The notes under the pieces: generated by a model | What the model saw: only the letters and a program-made list of their open reading frames with translations | Databases searched by the model: none | What the model was told of the DNA's origin: nothing | Part shown: positions 25,720 to 37,133 of the stretch, piece by piece | How the letters are laid out: each line of letters starts with the position of its first letter | Position numbering within the stretch: position 1 is the first letter of the stretch | Translations under genes and position numbers: made by a program | Origin: Verpa conica | Taxonomy: Eukaryota > Ascomycota > Pezizomycetes > Pezizales > Morchellaceae | DNA length: 64,000 nucleotides | NCBI GenBank assembly: GCA_033030425.1 | Contig: JAUFSD010000022.1 | Span: 1,116,001-1,180,000, forward strand | Direction of reading: 5' to 3'

Positions 25720-26449
25720 AAGAACCCGACAATGCAAGTTTTTATTCTCACCAGTCAAACAATCGCTCATCCACCAGATGACGAATACCCGATGGCGAAC
25801 ATCTCAACACCCTGTTCGTCAAAGTGGGATTCACCGTGCTGCTTGACAAGGCGGGGCCTCGTATTTGTCGCCTGGTGCGCGCACCGTGCTTAGCGAATGT
25901 GTTGGGAGCCGGGAGAGACTCTTCGGTTGACCTGCTCCACTGTGGTAAACCCCGTACATACAGTGATCAGGGATTAACCACTAACGCTAATCCCAGTACT
26001 TGTTCGCCTTACCGCTTTAGGCCCTATTCCCCAGGGATTGATCTCGGGTAGCAGCAACACAACATGATCGCCTCAGCATTATTGTCGGAACCTGTGATCA
26101 CGCTAAAATAAATTATAAAAGATAGGATGAACTCCGGGATTAAAATATATCTGCCAATTCTCAAGATACCTCTACTTCTAGGCCGCATTGATACCCCACA
26201 AGCAGTACACGTATTTCAATAACTCTATTCTGGAACTTGAGTGTTTAACTGGTACAGGCAGCTTCTATCTTCCTCGACTGTATAACGAGTGGTGAAAACC
26301 GCTATTTGCCGTCCCCCTTAAGCATTCGCTTTCAAATTTCTAGCAAGAACTTGATCTACATATATACTTTTTAAAGGCTTTTCGTCTTCCCATCGGAAGC
26401 AGAGCCCTTTAAAGCCTTTAGCTATCTTCAACCGAGAAACCTTATCCTA

Positions 26450-26611
26450 CAGGCGACTCTATAAGAATACGGTCAGCACCAAAATTTAGGAAGAATATTC
26501 TTATAAAAGGAGCACTCTAACCGAACTAGGGCAAGCACCTTCCAAAATATACCCTAGTGAGGCTCTTTCATGTATTTCTACTAAGAATATTTTTATAGAT
26601 AGAGTCGCCTG
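26450..26611. mobile_element. TA-flanked inverted-repeat element, family C
   Basis: A 162-bp element with TA on both sides (26448-26449, 26612-26613). The left end is CAGGCGACTCTATAAGAATA. The right end in reverse complement is CAGGCGACTCTAT, then a 4-base insertion, then AAAAATA. The ends are perfect for 13 bases. No coding frame. Size, TA flanks and inverted ends fit a MITE; the transposase source is not in this window. Confidence 0.65.
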
Positions 26612-27460
26612 TATTACCTTTTTCTGACTCTTGGTCTGATATTCCTAGCCGAGGACGCTTCAGGATTGATTACCGAGAGTTGGTTTTTCCATTGATACCC
26701 CTAAAGGTGCCCCCGGTAGCCCTCCCCTGCGTAAGATTCCCCGAGCGTTCAGTCCTCTATAGATAAAGGAGAGGTATGCGCGGTACGTAGGCCGCAATTA
26801 GTGCCGGGTTGTTGCCAGCCGGTAGCGGCGCTCCGAAATAATAAAGATATTAGCTTCCAGGAGTATTGTAGATCTAAAGAAGTCAGATAATCAGCCCAAT
26901 TATGCCCCAGGTGACAATCTAGTCGGCAACAGGGTTTATAGAAGGTTCCCTGATGTCCATCGAGTGAAGCCTAGATCGAGGGGGGGGCCAGGGGCAATTG
27001 AGTTCGGCCAACCCGAATCATCGTATAGTCATGCATGGCTGCGGTACTGATCTGGGTACTGCGCTGGGGCACTCCAGAATTTCAAGAATTTTTTTTTGCC
27101 TGCGTACCATGCCCATTGCTTTTTCTTGCTTGAGCTGTACGAGTGATTTGTTTTGCGAGCTGCACTAGCACACGGGCTGAATGGCCGATCACGACAGGGT
27201 AAAGCCTGGGACGTTTTGTCTGACTAAATCACGGGTCACGCTAGGCTCTACATGCAGTCGACCCAATAACATTGCTTTTTATTCTGTACTGCTAATCGTG
27301 CAGGACTATAAGCCCTATATCAGGGGTGACAGGATTACTTAGCGACCTGGCAATATTTTCGGGTCAAAAGGCCTGATAAGTAGCACAGTGTCCCAAAACC
27401 TTGGACATCAAAAGAGGGGACTGAAGGCCTACTTTTCTTCAAGTCAAAATTCGAAGTACC

Positions 27461-29812
27461 ATGGCGCAAACTACGAATATCCGCGAGCAGGTCATATCTC
27501 CGCGCATTAGTAGTTGGGATACACCCGAGATCCTATCCCCACGCTCTGCTAGCTGGGAGCCTCTACGATTAAGACGAAGGGATCAAGAACATCACAAGCG
27601 TACTGTTCCAGAGGGTCTAAGTACTTGGGATGTTGCATCGTTCATTATGAACAAGGTCATAGGCACCGGAATATTTACGACAACCGGTACAATACTACTT
27701 CTCACAGGGAGCAAGTCAGTTACATTGGGCATGTGGGTTGTTGGGTGGGCATATGCATATCTTAGGTATGTACAAGGGGGTATCTTTGATATTTTGATAT
27801 AAGAGCCCACGGCTGATGCTCACGCCAAGTGCTGTTGTTTATATCGAATATGGTGTTGCGTTACCATTTACTGGTGGCGAGTTAATATATGTAAGTATCT
27901 AGATTCCTTTCGAGGAGCCCTAGCTAGGGGGGGTAGCTTTGGAGCCATAATTATAACTCCAACAGCTTGATGACGTCTGGGGGACACCAAAACTCCTTAT
28001 GAACTGCATTTACTCCTCGTTTTTTCTACTCCTCGGAGGTTCAACCGGAAACAGTCTTGCGTTCGCAAACTTCATCATCTTATCGTTCGAACCAGACAAA
28101 CCCGTCGACCACCGGTTACAAAAGTATATCGCTGTCAGCATAATCACCCTCGTCTGTCTCGTAAACTTTTTTTCGACGAAATTCGGGAGGGGGCTCAACA
28201 GTATCTTTTCTATCTACAAGATAGCTCTTTTAGCGGCTATATCTATAGCGGGGCTCACTACCTTGGCATCAAATAGGGGCGTAGCGATGGGGGTGCCAGA
28301 CTTTGAAAAAGACAAGAAATCTGCCCCCGAAAACTACGCTTTGGCGTTTTTGCTGGTGGTGTATAGTTTCAGCGGATGGGAAAACGCGAATTATGTAAGT
28401 TTTGAATAGCAAGTAATACCTTGTGCTATTTGCTGCTAATGACCTATCAAAGATCGGGCTAACGCTACATCAAACTTAGATAGCTGGCGAGGTTCAGGGG
28501 CGGAAAATCTTGCCGGCTGGTATGCTAGTTGCTACTACATTAATTGGGGCCTTCTATCTTCTTGTTAATACAGCCTTCGTGAGTTACTCTATCAAAGTAG
28601 TTTTAAAACATATTTGTAGAATACTAATTTTAAAATATGGTATTCCGCGATATTAGATGTTGACCTGCACATATGATGAATTAATCGACCCAAAATTTAC
28701 AACCATTTTTGCTAAAAGGGTAATAAGAATTCCTTTATTGATATCCTTTGGGTGATTAAAGCCGGGCATACGCTAAAATAATCACTTATGTATCAAGGCT
28801 TTTGGGAACAATAACTTTAGCACACATGGATATAGTATAATGATCGCATTATCTGCGGTCGGAAATCTGATATCTGTCACGTATACCACGGCTAGAGGTA
28901 GCTTTCCCCAAACTACCCATTACTCTCAAAAACTTGGCCGTCTAATTCACACGAAATACAGTAAAGCGTACAATTGCCCTTCAACAGATTATGCCATGGC
29001 ACAAATTCTGGGGCTCAAGCTCGCCTTTTGGGAAAGCTACCGCTAGTCCGCAGGCAACTGAGAAGTGTAATGGTACACCTACCACTGAAGTACATACCTC
29101 CGGGTCACCCATCATTGGTATAGCTCCTATAGGGTCACCCACACTCAGCGGTAGGACAGTTGCTACAGTAGTACCTACAGTAGGGACTCCTACTGGTGGT
29201 CTGATACTTACTTGGCTTGTAAGCACAATAATGATTGCTGCAACACCTATTGAGAACGGAGTAATATCACCTAAGGGATACGCCTTCATCATCAGTATGT
29301 TCATATACGGGCAAGCGTTCATTTTCGGTAACACAACAAAATCCTCTTTTAACATTATTACTAAAACATTTCCTAACAATTATGGTGGGGTAGTTATGCT
29401 TGGATTGGGTCTTCCAAGGCTCCACAATTTAGAGAGGCACGGTCGTTTTGTATTTACAGACCACAAGGTAATACTCTGGATTGTCTGTGTAGTTTATACA
29501 GTCCTCAGCCTTGCCCTTGTTGTACTTCCGCCAATCCCTCCCAAAAACCCCGAACTATCTAAAAACAGATACCCTGGCTATTGGCTCCTAATAGCGAATG
29601 GTGTTGTATTTTTCATCGGGGTTGTTTGGTGGTTTGGAATCACGAAATGTTTGGGATGGCTAGGAATCAGTTATAATATAGGACCATATAAGGAGAATGG
29701 AACACCTACATATACCGAAGACGGGACGAATATTATTGATTATGAAGTAAAAGTAAGCAACAACCCCAAACGGCTTTCAGAGGTTACTGCGGTTTTATTG
29801 ACAGGGAAATAG
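27461..29812 (+). CDS. MUP1-like methionine/amino-acid permease, copy 3 (intact, with loop insertion)
   Basis: Eight GT-AG exons, all in frame, give 613 aa: 27461-27765, 27830-27890, 27966-28394, 28480-28578, 28657-28719, 28798-28897, 28962-29327, 29394-29812. Exons 2, 3, 5 and 6 have exactly the lengths seen in copy 2 (61, 429, 63, 100). Landmarks: MNKVIGTGIFTTTGTILL (TM1), VVYIEYGVALPFTGGELIY, NSLAFANFIILSFEP, GWENANY, MPWHKFWGSSSPFG, PGYWLLIANGVVFF. It is an APC-superfamily permease of the MUP1 type, a plasma-membrane importer; methionine is the family's typical substrate, inferred here. Exon 7 is 366 bp against 228 and 213 in the other copies because about 50 extra residues rich in Thr, Pro, Gly and Val lie between FWGSSSPFGKA and TPTGGLILTW, in the loop before a late helix. 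The intron at 29328-29393 is 66 bp with no stop, so retention would simply add 22 residues. Confidence 0.87.
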
Positions 29813-31407
29813 GATGAATCGATAATAGGGGAGAAAATGATTAGATTTGCTAGCTGGTTGCGTATGTAGGGGGTTTTATAAATTTATTCAGTTCAATTCC
29901 ATGTAAGTTGCATGTGGTATTATATTCTTATATTAGTAAATAGGGGGAAATGGAGGGGGAAATGGAAGGCCGGGGGAAATAGTAATGCCATAGAAGGTCC
30001 TTGTATATATATGTCTAGAATCTCAAACCTTACATATTCTCAGCAACACATAAAATGCCTCATAGTGGCCCTAAAGAACTACTGTTTAGTGACTGTTTTT
30101 GGGGGGTGGTGAAGTACCATGTTAATTTCTTGGGCTATAGGGTGTTGTATAAAATTTAGTGGAGAAGTAGGGGAAGTGCCTTTTTTAGAGTATTACTACT
30201 AAATAGTCCACCCTTATGAAATCCTTTCCATTATGTTTGATATTAATTATCTTGATACTAGTTAACCTGAAGAATACACAGGTAGAATACAGATTCTATT
30301 TGCTTGTTTGCTATTGAGAGACTCTTATGGGTAGATATACATAGATAAAAGAGGTGCTTTTGATATTTTTTTACTAATCTTTATAATTTAGGTAACTCCT
30401 TTTAATGTAAAACTTTAATATGTAGATTACCAGCCCTTAAATTATACACTAACAGGTTTTTGAGTCTATCAAATATCTATGGAAAGTTTTATGTGTTGTC
30501 AAAAACACTAATTTTTAGTGTGTTTTGCCCAGCGGGCAAGTACATAATTGAAATGCGAGTACGGGGGTATCAAATTAGTTAAAATTCGAATTTACTATCG
30601 ACAGTGAACGCATGAGCCAATAATCTTATCACTAAGGTTTCGTAAGGTGTAAGTGTCTAGTACGTGCCACAGGAGTATTAGGCGAGTTGTACAAATGTGG
30701 TGGGGCATGGGGCGAGCGAACGAGATAGTGCGGTGGAGTACTAGGGTGCTAGTGGGTTATTTCTGCTATTGGTCTTAGTGGTGACTCATGGTGGATTCAC
30801 TCATTGACTCTATAGTCAATAGCGAAGCCTCGCTCCGCGTACCGGGTGCTTCTGGCAGGAGAGGAACCCTACCAAGAGTGACAAGGGTTCCTAGAGCCAC
30901 TGAACCAATTGTTGTGCTCGGAAGGGTCGTAAGGGATACATTTATTCAGAGGGGCTTAGGGAGTTCATTTTCACAAATATTTAAGTGTTGGAAGATCAAA
31001 TGCATTGCAAACTAAGTTTCTGGATACTCAAGGAGATTTTGAATACACCAAAGGAGGGTTACCATCGGAAGGTCCTAGTTCTTCTCTTCTACTTTGCCTC
31101 CAGATACACCGATTAATTCCTAGAGATCTCCTGATAGCCTCTATGAGGGAGAGTTGCATTATTAACATTATATCACCTGGGAGAGATAAATGTCTCTTGT
31201 TGGACACCTAACTATTCGGACTAGGATATTGGCCAATATAAAGATTTACGAGACTTGTAAATATTGAATATCGCGCTCCTAACCAACTGGACAAATTTTA
31301 TATCTACCAGACAGTAGATATCTTTATTTGGCCTCTTCATTTCGATCAATTGGCAATGTATAATATGAATTAGTACAAGGCCATGCTATAGTGATCTTAG
31401 AAGCTCC
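29813..31407. other. Intergenic space between permease 3 and kinase 3
   Basis: About 1.6 kb, AT-rich, the longest of the three convergent spacers. It contains a short GGGGAAATGGA-type tandem repeat near 29941-29981. Small open frames at 30788-31211 have no recognisable content. No gene called. Confidence 0.4.
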
Positions 31408-34400
31408 CTAGCGATACCGAGTCGCTATGGCATACCTCCTTTCAGCCTCATCCATAAATTCTCCGTAAGCAGTGTTATAACCTTCTATGAAACAGTCGGC
31501 CGCAGTAGATTCTACTAAAAGTTAATGTCTCTGGTTTATAATATCATAAGCAATTGTTAATATACCTGTTTTGGGGCCTGGAAAAGCAACACGTATATGT
31601 GCAATCTTTTTTCCATACTTCTCCTGATCCTCTTGCTCATTTATTAGATCTTCGCAAGTAGGGATCCCTGGAAGCTTTCCTTCAGGGTCCTTAATTCTAT
31701 ATGCTAGGAAACTTTTCCCTTGGCGAGGACAGATATACAGCCTATTTGCTTCCTTTAATACATCACTTAAGTCGTCCACTAGAGGTAGATTAAATTAGAT
31801 TGATTTTGTCATGTCAAAGTACAGCTAGGTGATGTGAAGGAATACCTCGAATTATCATAATTTCACACTTCAGATAGATAACGATTCTAGCGAATCTATC
31901 AGGGGGTTTTGGCGCTTTTCGGGGGGGTCGACCAGCTCTTGATGTACCTACAGGGGTACTGGACCTTCTCGTACTACCTGGCGTGTTTGTACCTGAGCCT
32001 GAACCAGCCTCCTGTATACCGGTATATGTTGCAAGAGTAGAAAAACTAGTGCGTGCCGATGAACCTCTAGTACGAGTAGTCTCTGGTAAACTGGAAAAAC
32101 TAGAAATACTGCGGCGACCCCTCAAAACGTGGTGAGTACCCTCTGATGTATCTATTGTAGGGGCACTAAAACTCCTCAGGAAGTCTGGTGACTCTGATTC
32201 CGTCTATAGGAATTCATTAGACGAAGCTCTTCTGGTAAATATATATATTGGGATACTAACTGTTAGAGATAGTGGATGCGGTGACCACAATTGGATTCTC
32301 AGCCCGTACCCACATTTTGCCCCGTCTTTATGGTACTGAGTATCTTCCTTTACCGTTGTTTCCGGTACCCAAATACTACTCCGGTCCTTTGACTCAACAC
32401 TAATCTTTTCCACCTCGAGGCTTTTCCAGCAGTATTAATAAGGAATTCCGGACCTTTTGGAGCCTAGATTTGGGCCTCACTCTACTAATATATCCTGGTT
32501 TGTAAGGATAGACTGAAAAAGCCTAAGATCTACATAGCCATATATTAGCTATATAGAGTGTATCTTTGAGATAAGTAGCAGCTATCAAACCTCTCATATC
32601 GTAGAATTGATAACGCAAATTGAATCCTTTGAACCCCAGCTGGCGCTTGTATTTTTCTTGAACATATAATGGGTCAAGCAGCAGAAGCTTTTGAATTACT
32701 ATATGTATTCTATGTGTTAATATTGTTTCCTTTTATTAATTAATGTAAGGTCTAGCATATATGTAACGCACCAACAAGCTGTGATAGCACCTCCTTTCCA
32801 TGTGTATGAACTTTGATGATTTCCAGTTTCTTATTTCTTTGTAATGCAACGCGACAGTCAAACCAGCGGCAATCACTACCAGGGTCAGAGAATGTGTATC
32901 TAAGTTTCCTAGTGAGTCGAAAGCCGGTCATCAGAACTATAGAAACGAGGTAAGAGTTCGGAAAAAGCCGGGAGGGGCCAAAGTAGAAGTAGACTATCAT
33001 ACATATTTTCCAGCCTATCGTGCCCGAAATTTTCATCACTTTGTGTACTCAGGGTCATAGCATGTTCTACCTCTATGGACGTATGTTGGCTTTGGACATC
33101 GGAATCGGTTGACCTTCCACTAAGGAGGCCCCGGAGATGTTCAGTAACATCTCGCGCTATTGGGCGCTTGTCTTGGTGGTTGAATGTGGCCTCCACCAGT
33201 TTCATAATACCATTCATAAACGGGTGATCAATCTCATCTTTCAAATATTTGATTTGGTCCGATACAGCCTTTTTAATCTTAAAGATCTTCTTTCCGTCAG
33301 ACTCTACAATATTGTAGAACCAGGCCGCTATCCCTACAGAACCGGGAAAGATGGGTTCGCTCTTCTTCTCGCGAAAATTTCGCAGGCTCTTGTGGCCTTC
33401 CGTACCTTGAGTGATATAGATAGCCGCCTCCAGAAGGATGCAACCGAAAGACCAGACATCGAAAGACCGGGAGATCTGGCCATTTGGGTTGATTTCGCCA
33501 TCAGGAGGTGCATAAACAGTTCCGCCATAGTTTGCCGGAATGGCCGAATAGCTATCATTATCCTTGTTTATACGCTTGAAGTAAGCTTGGCCAAAATCAG
33601 TGATCACAAGAGTACGCTTACCGTTCTTGCTTGTGACCAAGATGTTTAAAGGTTTTAGGTCCAAGTGATAGCCAAACCACTTTCTGTAAGAGTTAGGAAC
33701 CCCTTCCTCCCCCTCCTGAAAAGAGCTTATTTTATCAAGGGCACCGGCAACTCCAGCCAATTGGTCCCACAGCCAGTGGGTCCAGAAAGGCGAACTGACG
33801 ACGTCACCTTCAGGAGGTTGTCCCTCCAGATAGTCGTGTAGACTACAATCTGCAAGAGGGAACAGAAAATTTAGGTTTTCGCCATGCTGATAGGTCTTGA
33901 GGATTTTGATAAGATGCTCGTCCCTAAGCTTTTGGACAAAACTAAGATTTTCTTTCTCGGTGTCAAACTCCGCCTTATTGTGGCGAATAAGCTCTTTCCT
34001 CGCAAATTGCTGCGGTACCTAGTCATGTATTGGAAAATGCTGCTACTTATAACCGGAAAAATGGGAGCTTACCGGTTCATTCTCAGAGCCGAGGATAAGC
34101 TTTTGGTACGTGGGGTGTATTTCAATTTCGTACACTTTCCCTGACGAGCCTTCCCCAATGAGTCTATTGGATTTGAAGGGCATGATAATGTTTTTGTCGA
34201 ATTTTTCGTGGAATGGGTGGGATAAAAATGGGGGGTTTAGACTCCACTTCTTGAGAGATATACTCCGAGCACCAGTGGAGGGCATCATATTTTTAGTAAG
34301 CTTGAGCAACTTCTTCTCTGTTAGACCATCCCAATGGGGATCACGTATACCACCCATAAACAGGTCTATTATCCAGTGGCTCTGGTTTACCAATATCAAG

Positions 34401-34684
34401 AGTGCGAGAATTTTTATGGCTGGATAATCTTCTCGGCCGGGGGTTTTTCCTAAGATTGTGTTGGCAAAGGCACGGGCGTCCGTACTGCTTGAAATGCCAT
34501 TTTCGCTAGCCCGTAATCTGTGTTGCTGGCATGGGCAGGTCAGTAGCCTGACGATTTCCTCCTCTCCTAGATGCTTTTCTATCTCGTCGAGGGGGATAAT
34601 TTGTTTAACCTGGGGGTCTTCGCCCCCAGGATATTCTACACTCTCTAGTTTCTCTCGAAGACCTCCCCCAACACACGCAGCCAT
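31408..34684 (-). CDS. Fungal serine/threonine protein kinase, array copy 3 (frame slip after the kinase domain)
   Basis: Eight exons: 34684-34073, 34018-33003, 32908-32772, 32698-32591, 32512-32261, 32203-31846, 31778-31566, 31514-31408. The kinase domain is intact: IGEGSSGKVYEIEIHP loop at the end of exon 1 (204 aa), FARKEL, YHLDLKPLN, ITDFGQAYF, VYAPPDGE, FDVWSFGCILLEA. Exons 3 and 4 (137 and 108 bp) match copy 1 exactly. Exon 5 (252 bp) does not fit its phases: the frame from SVYPYKPGY stops at TAG 32400-32402 (661 aa), while the homologous LEVEKISVESK continues in another frame, so one net nucleotide is gained (or two lost) at about 32420-32450. Exon 6 is 358 bp against 157 and 130 in the other copies because of a Ser/Thr/Arg-rich insertion (SISSFSSLPETTRTRGSS). 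A truncated active kinase is possible. Convergent with permease 3; role unknown. Confidence 0.8.
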
Positions 34685-35527
34685 CGTAACTCTAGCAGTA
34701 AAGTAGGTTAGTTATTATCCCTAGAAAAGGCAGGTAGACATACATGTTGCGTAGGCACTTCTTGTTGAGGCTTTGAACAAGCGTTTACTGTGGGTGAAGG
34801 CGTTGAAGGGCAAGAGCCTATGAGATCTTGGTTTGGAGATGGGGTACCTTCTAGCTTGAATGATCAGGGCTCTACAGGATGTTACGTAACTAGATTAGAT
34901 TAGATTAGATTGTATTTAGTGATAGCCCTAACCCACAAACTTGCAACAGAGCCTCATAACTCTCGACCATCTAGTTCGGATGAATTATTCATAAATACAT
35001 GATGCCCTAACGTTTAGTTCGATAGAGGATATCGGATAGAAAAACTCCCTCTTTCGTTGTTAATAAGTGATATATTCAACATTATACCATGGGCTTATAG
35101 AAAGTAGCTTTGGAGTTAGGGTTATGTTTACTCTAAAAAACACCTGGCCTGAACAAAGCGCCCTGAACGAAGAAGAGTTAAGGGTCAGGAAAATAGCTAA
35201 ATAGACCTCTAGGTGGCTTCTTCATCCAAGGCATGCGGGATCTTTAGAGAGAAGGCATCGCATCCATCACCAGTTCCTAATGTAACAGATATCTGGGAAA
35301 TCTAGCGAGTTTCAGGTACTTTGCTATTAGCATATGACGTACCCGCCAATTACACTATATTCACCTTTCCTTCAAGAGCTATCACTTCTAATAAGCGCCC
35401 GCCCTTTGGGACCTGCATTCTCGGGCCTGCTCCGAGGATTCCATGCCCCTTGCAGCAAGGAGAAATGTGTGTTCACAGGTGGGCGGAGCAGTTGGAACTT
35501 CGAAATTCAAGACACTGCTAGCACGTA

Positions 35528-35650
35528 CTCGTAATGCCCTGACGTCTCCAGAATGGACTGCTATTGCATATCATACAAAATCATAGACTTGGCATAGTTT
35601 TCTATGGTATGCAATAGCAGTCCATTCCGGAAACGTCAGGGAATTATGAG
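35528..35650. mobile_element. Palindromic MITE-like element, family A copy 2
   Basis: 123 bp, same length and orientation as 8352-8474, again flanked by TA (35526-35527, 35651-35652). I count five differences between the two copies: T/C and G/A in the left arm, C/T in the spacer, and C/A and C/T in the right arm. The two copies bracket the whole permease-kinase array (27 kb apart). Confidence 0.75.
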
Positions 35651-35677
35651 TACTTGCACTGCTTAGTGTCAATTATA

Positions 35678-35805
35678 ACGAAATGGCCCGGGCCAGGTTT
35701 TTGCTACTTGAATGAATGTCAATGATTCTCAGCCTCAATCCGCCAACCTGGATCAGTTTCCCCACCTTTGGGTGTTTTATTCTGATTCGGCCCAGGCCAT
35801 TTCGT
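35678..35805. mobile_element. TA-flanked inverted-repeat element, family D
   Basis: 128 bp, TA on both sides (35676-35677, 35806-35807). The left end is ACGAAATGGCCCGGGCC; the right end in reverse complement is the same 17 bases with one mismatch (ACGAAATGGCCTGGGCC). No coding capacity. It sits 27 bases from family A copy 2. Confidence 0.65.
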
Positions 35806-37133
35806 TACAACCAGTAATATATAGTCGTACCTAGGTATGCCGGATACCAACCAAGCTAGAGGATTTCGTGCGGGATAACAAGTTTTTACAAAGAATTCGG
35901 GATAGCAAATTTATTTTACAGTAGAAAAAATATTTTAGCTAGAAAATTTCATACGGGACAACATGGGGCCCGGCATATTGAGATCTGGCATAGCGAGGTG
36001 CGAATATATATTATAGTACTATCTAAGGAAACTCGTTCCAACGCAAGCAGGGATAACACACGCGCAGGAACATGCGCTGGAATAGAATCATGAAGCTGAA
36101 GTTAGAGTTCTAACGTCAAAAATGCATACTGACGTTGAGATACCTAGTACTTCTCTTGTTGAGACAGTAGCCCGCGGAGGTTAATTCCGACTATAGCGGG
36201 ACGAGTCTTTTTAGTATTTTATTTCTTTGTGATGTGCATTAATGGCCACAGCAGCCAAGTCAGCACTCTGCCAGGTATCGAAACCCTAAACTTTATCCCA
36301 CCCGAGCACCGCAAACACCCACTCAGCCGCTGCCACGGATCATACTTTGACCAGCACCCATTAATTCCTTGGGCGTTTCAATAATGGCTGGGTGCCTCGA
36401 TCTAAGACATGCATAAACGCTGATAGGTGTCGTCAAGCGTTTTTGGCAACACTACGGAATGCAATGCTCTCCACACATTGTTTTACCCCACCCTCAGTCA
36501 AGTAGACTGTAGTAGTTCAATCAACCAGGGGCAAAAGAGACCCCGTAGGGGAGAAAAGGCTACCCGCTACCATATTCGGGGGGGCGTTCAATGACCCTAT
36601 GGTACCTAATGAATGGCGGGAAACGTGTGAGGGCCACTATTGATCGTTTAGGCCCTCATCGAGGATTATAATCGAGCGGGGTAGGTCATGAGTACTCCAT
36701 CAGACAACCCAATTGCAAGTTCTACCAACCAAAGATATACTTTAACACTGGAGCCCACAATATCCAGTAGGGCCCTTGACCGCTTGCGTTATCTAGTACC
36801 TATAGCTACCGTTCGTACGTATGCACATCATCCAATCAGCCTTAGTGGATCAATATGATACGCAAAATCTCCACGTCATATTTTACCAACTCCTGGAATC
36901 AGGCTGAGATTCCGAGGATCTGCCGAGTACCTCTTGAGCCATGAGCTGGTGGTGCAGCTCGGATTATTACGCGCAGAACATTGTGTAAATTCTCCATAGC
37001 CTCATGAGCCCAATTTTTTATCATAAAGCCTTGGGCGCGTTAATAGTCGCAGGACGCTCAGAACAACAGAATCACACAGGCCTTTATAACCTCTAGGTGA
37101 GTCTACTTGTTTATAGTTCCTGGCTAGTAGCTA

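Larger units (their letters stand above)
23844..27460. other. Divergent, repeat-rich interval between kinase 2 and permease 3
   Basis: About 3.6 kb without a recognisable gene. It holds two copies of the CTCGGGGTAGGCAAG-type repeat (24875 and about 25703) and a TA-flanked inverted-repeat element at 26450-26611. Promoters of both flanking genes must lie at its ends. It is longer than the equivalent region of the previous module (2.36 kb), consistent with later insertions. Confidence 0.45.
34685..37133. other. Gene-free interval with two neighbouring inverted-repeat elements
   Basis: No gene recognised in about 2.4 kb. It contains the family A element copy 2 (35528-35650) and, 27 bases further on, element D (35678-35805). 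A run of ATTAG units is at about 34891-34910. It marks the right border of the permease-kinase array. Confidence 0.5.

Noticed and set aside
33137..33649. 170-codon plus-strand open frame
   Set aside because: It is the antisense of the catalytic exon of kinase 3.
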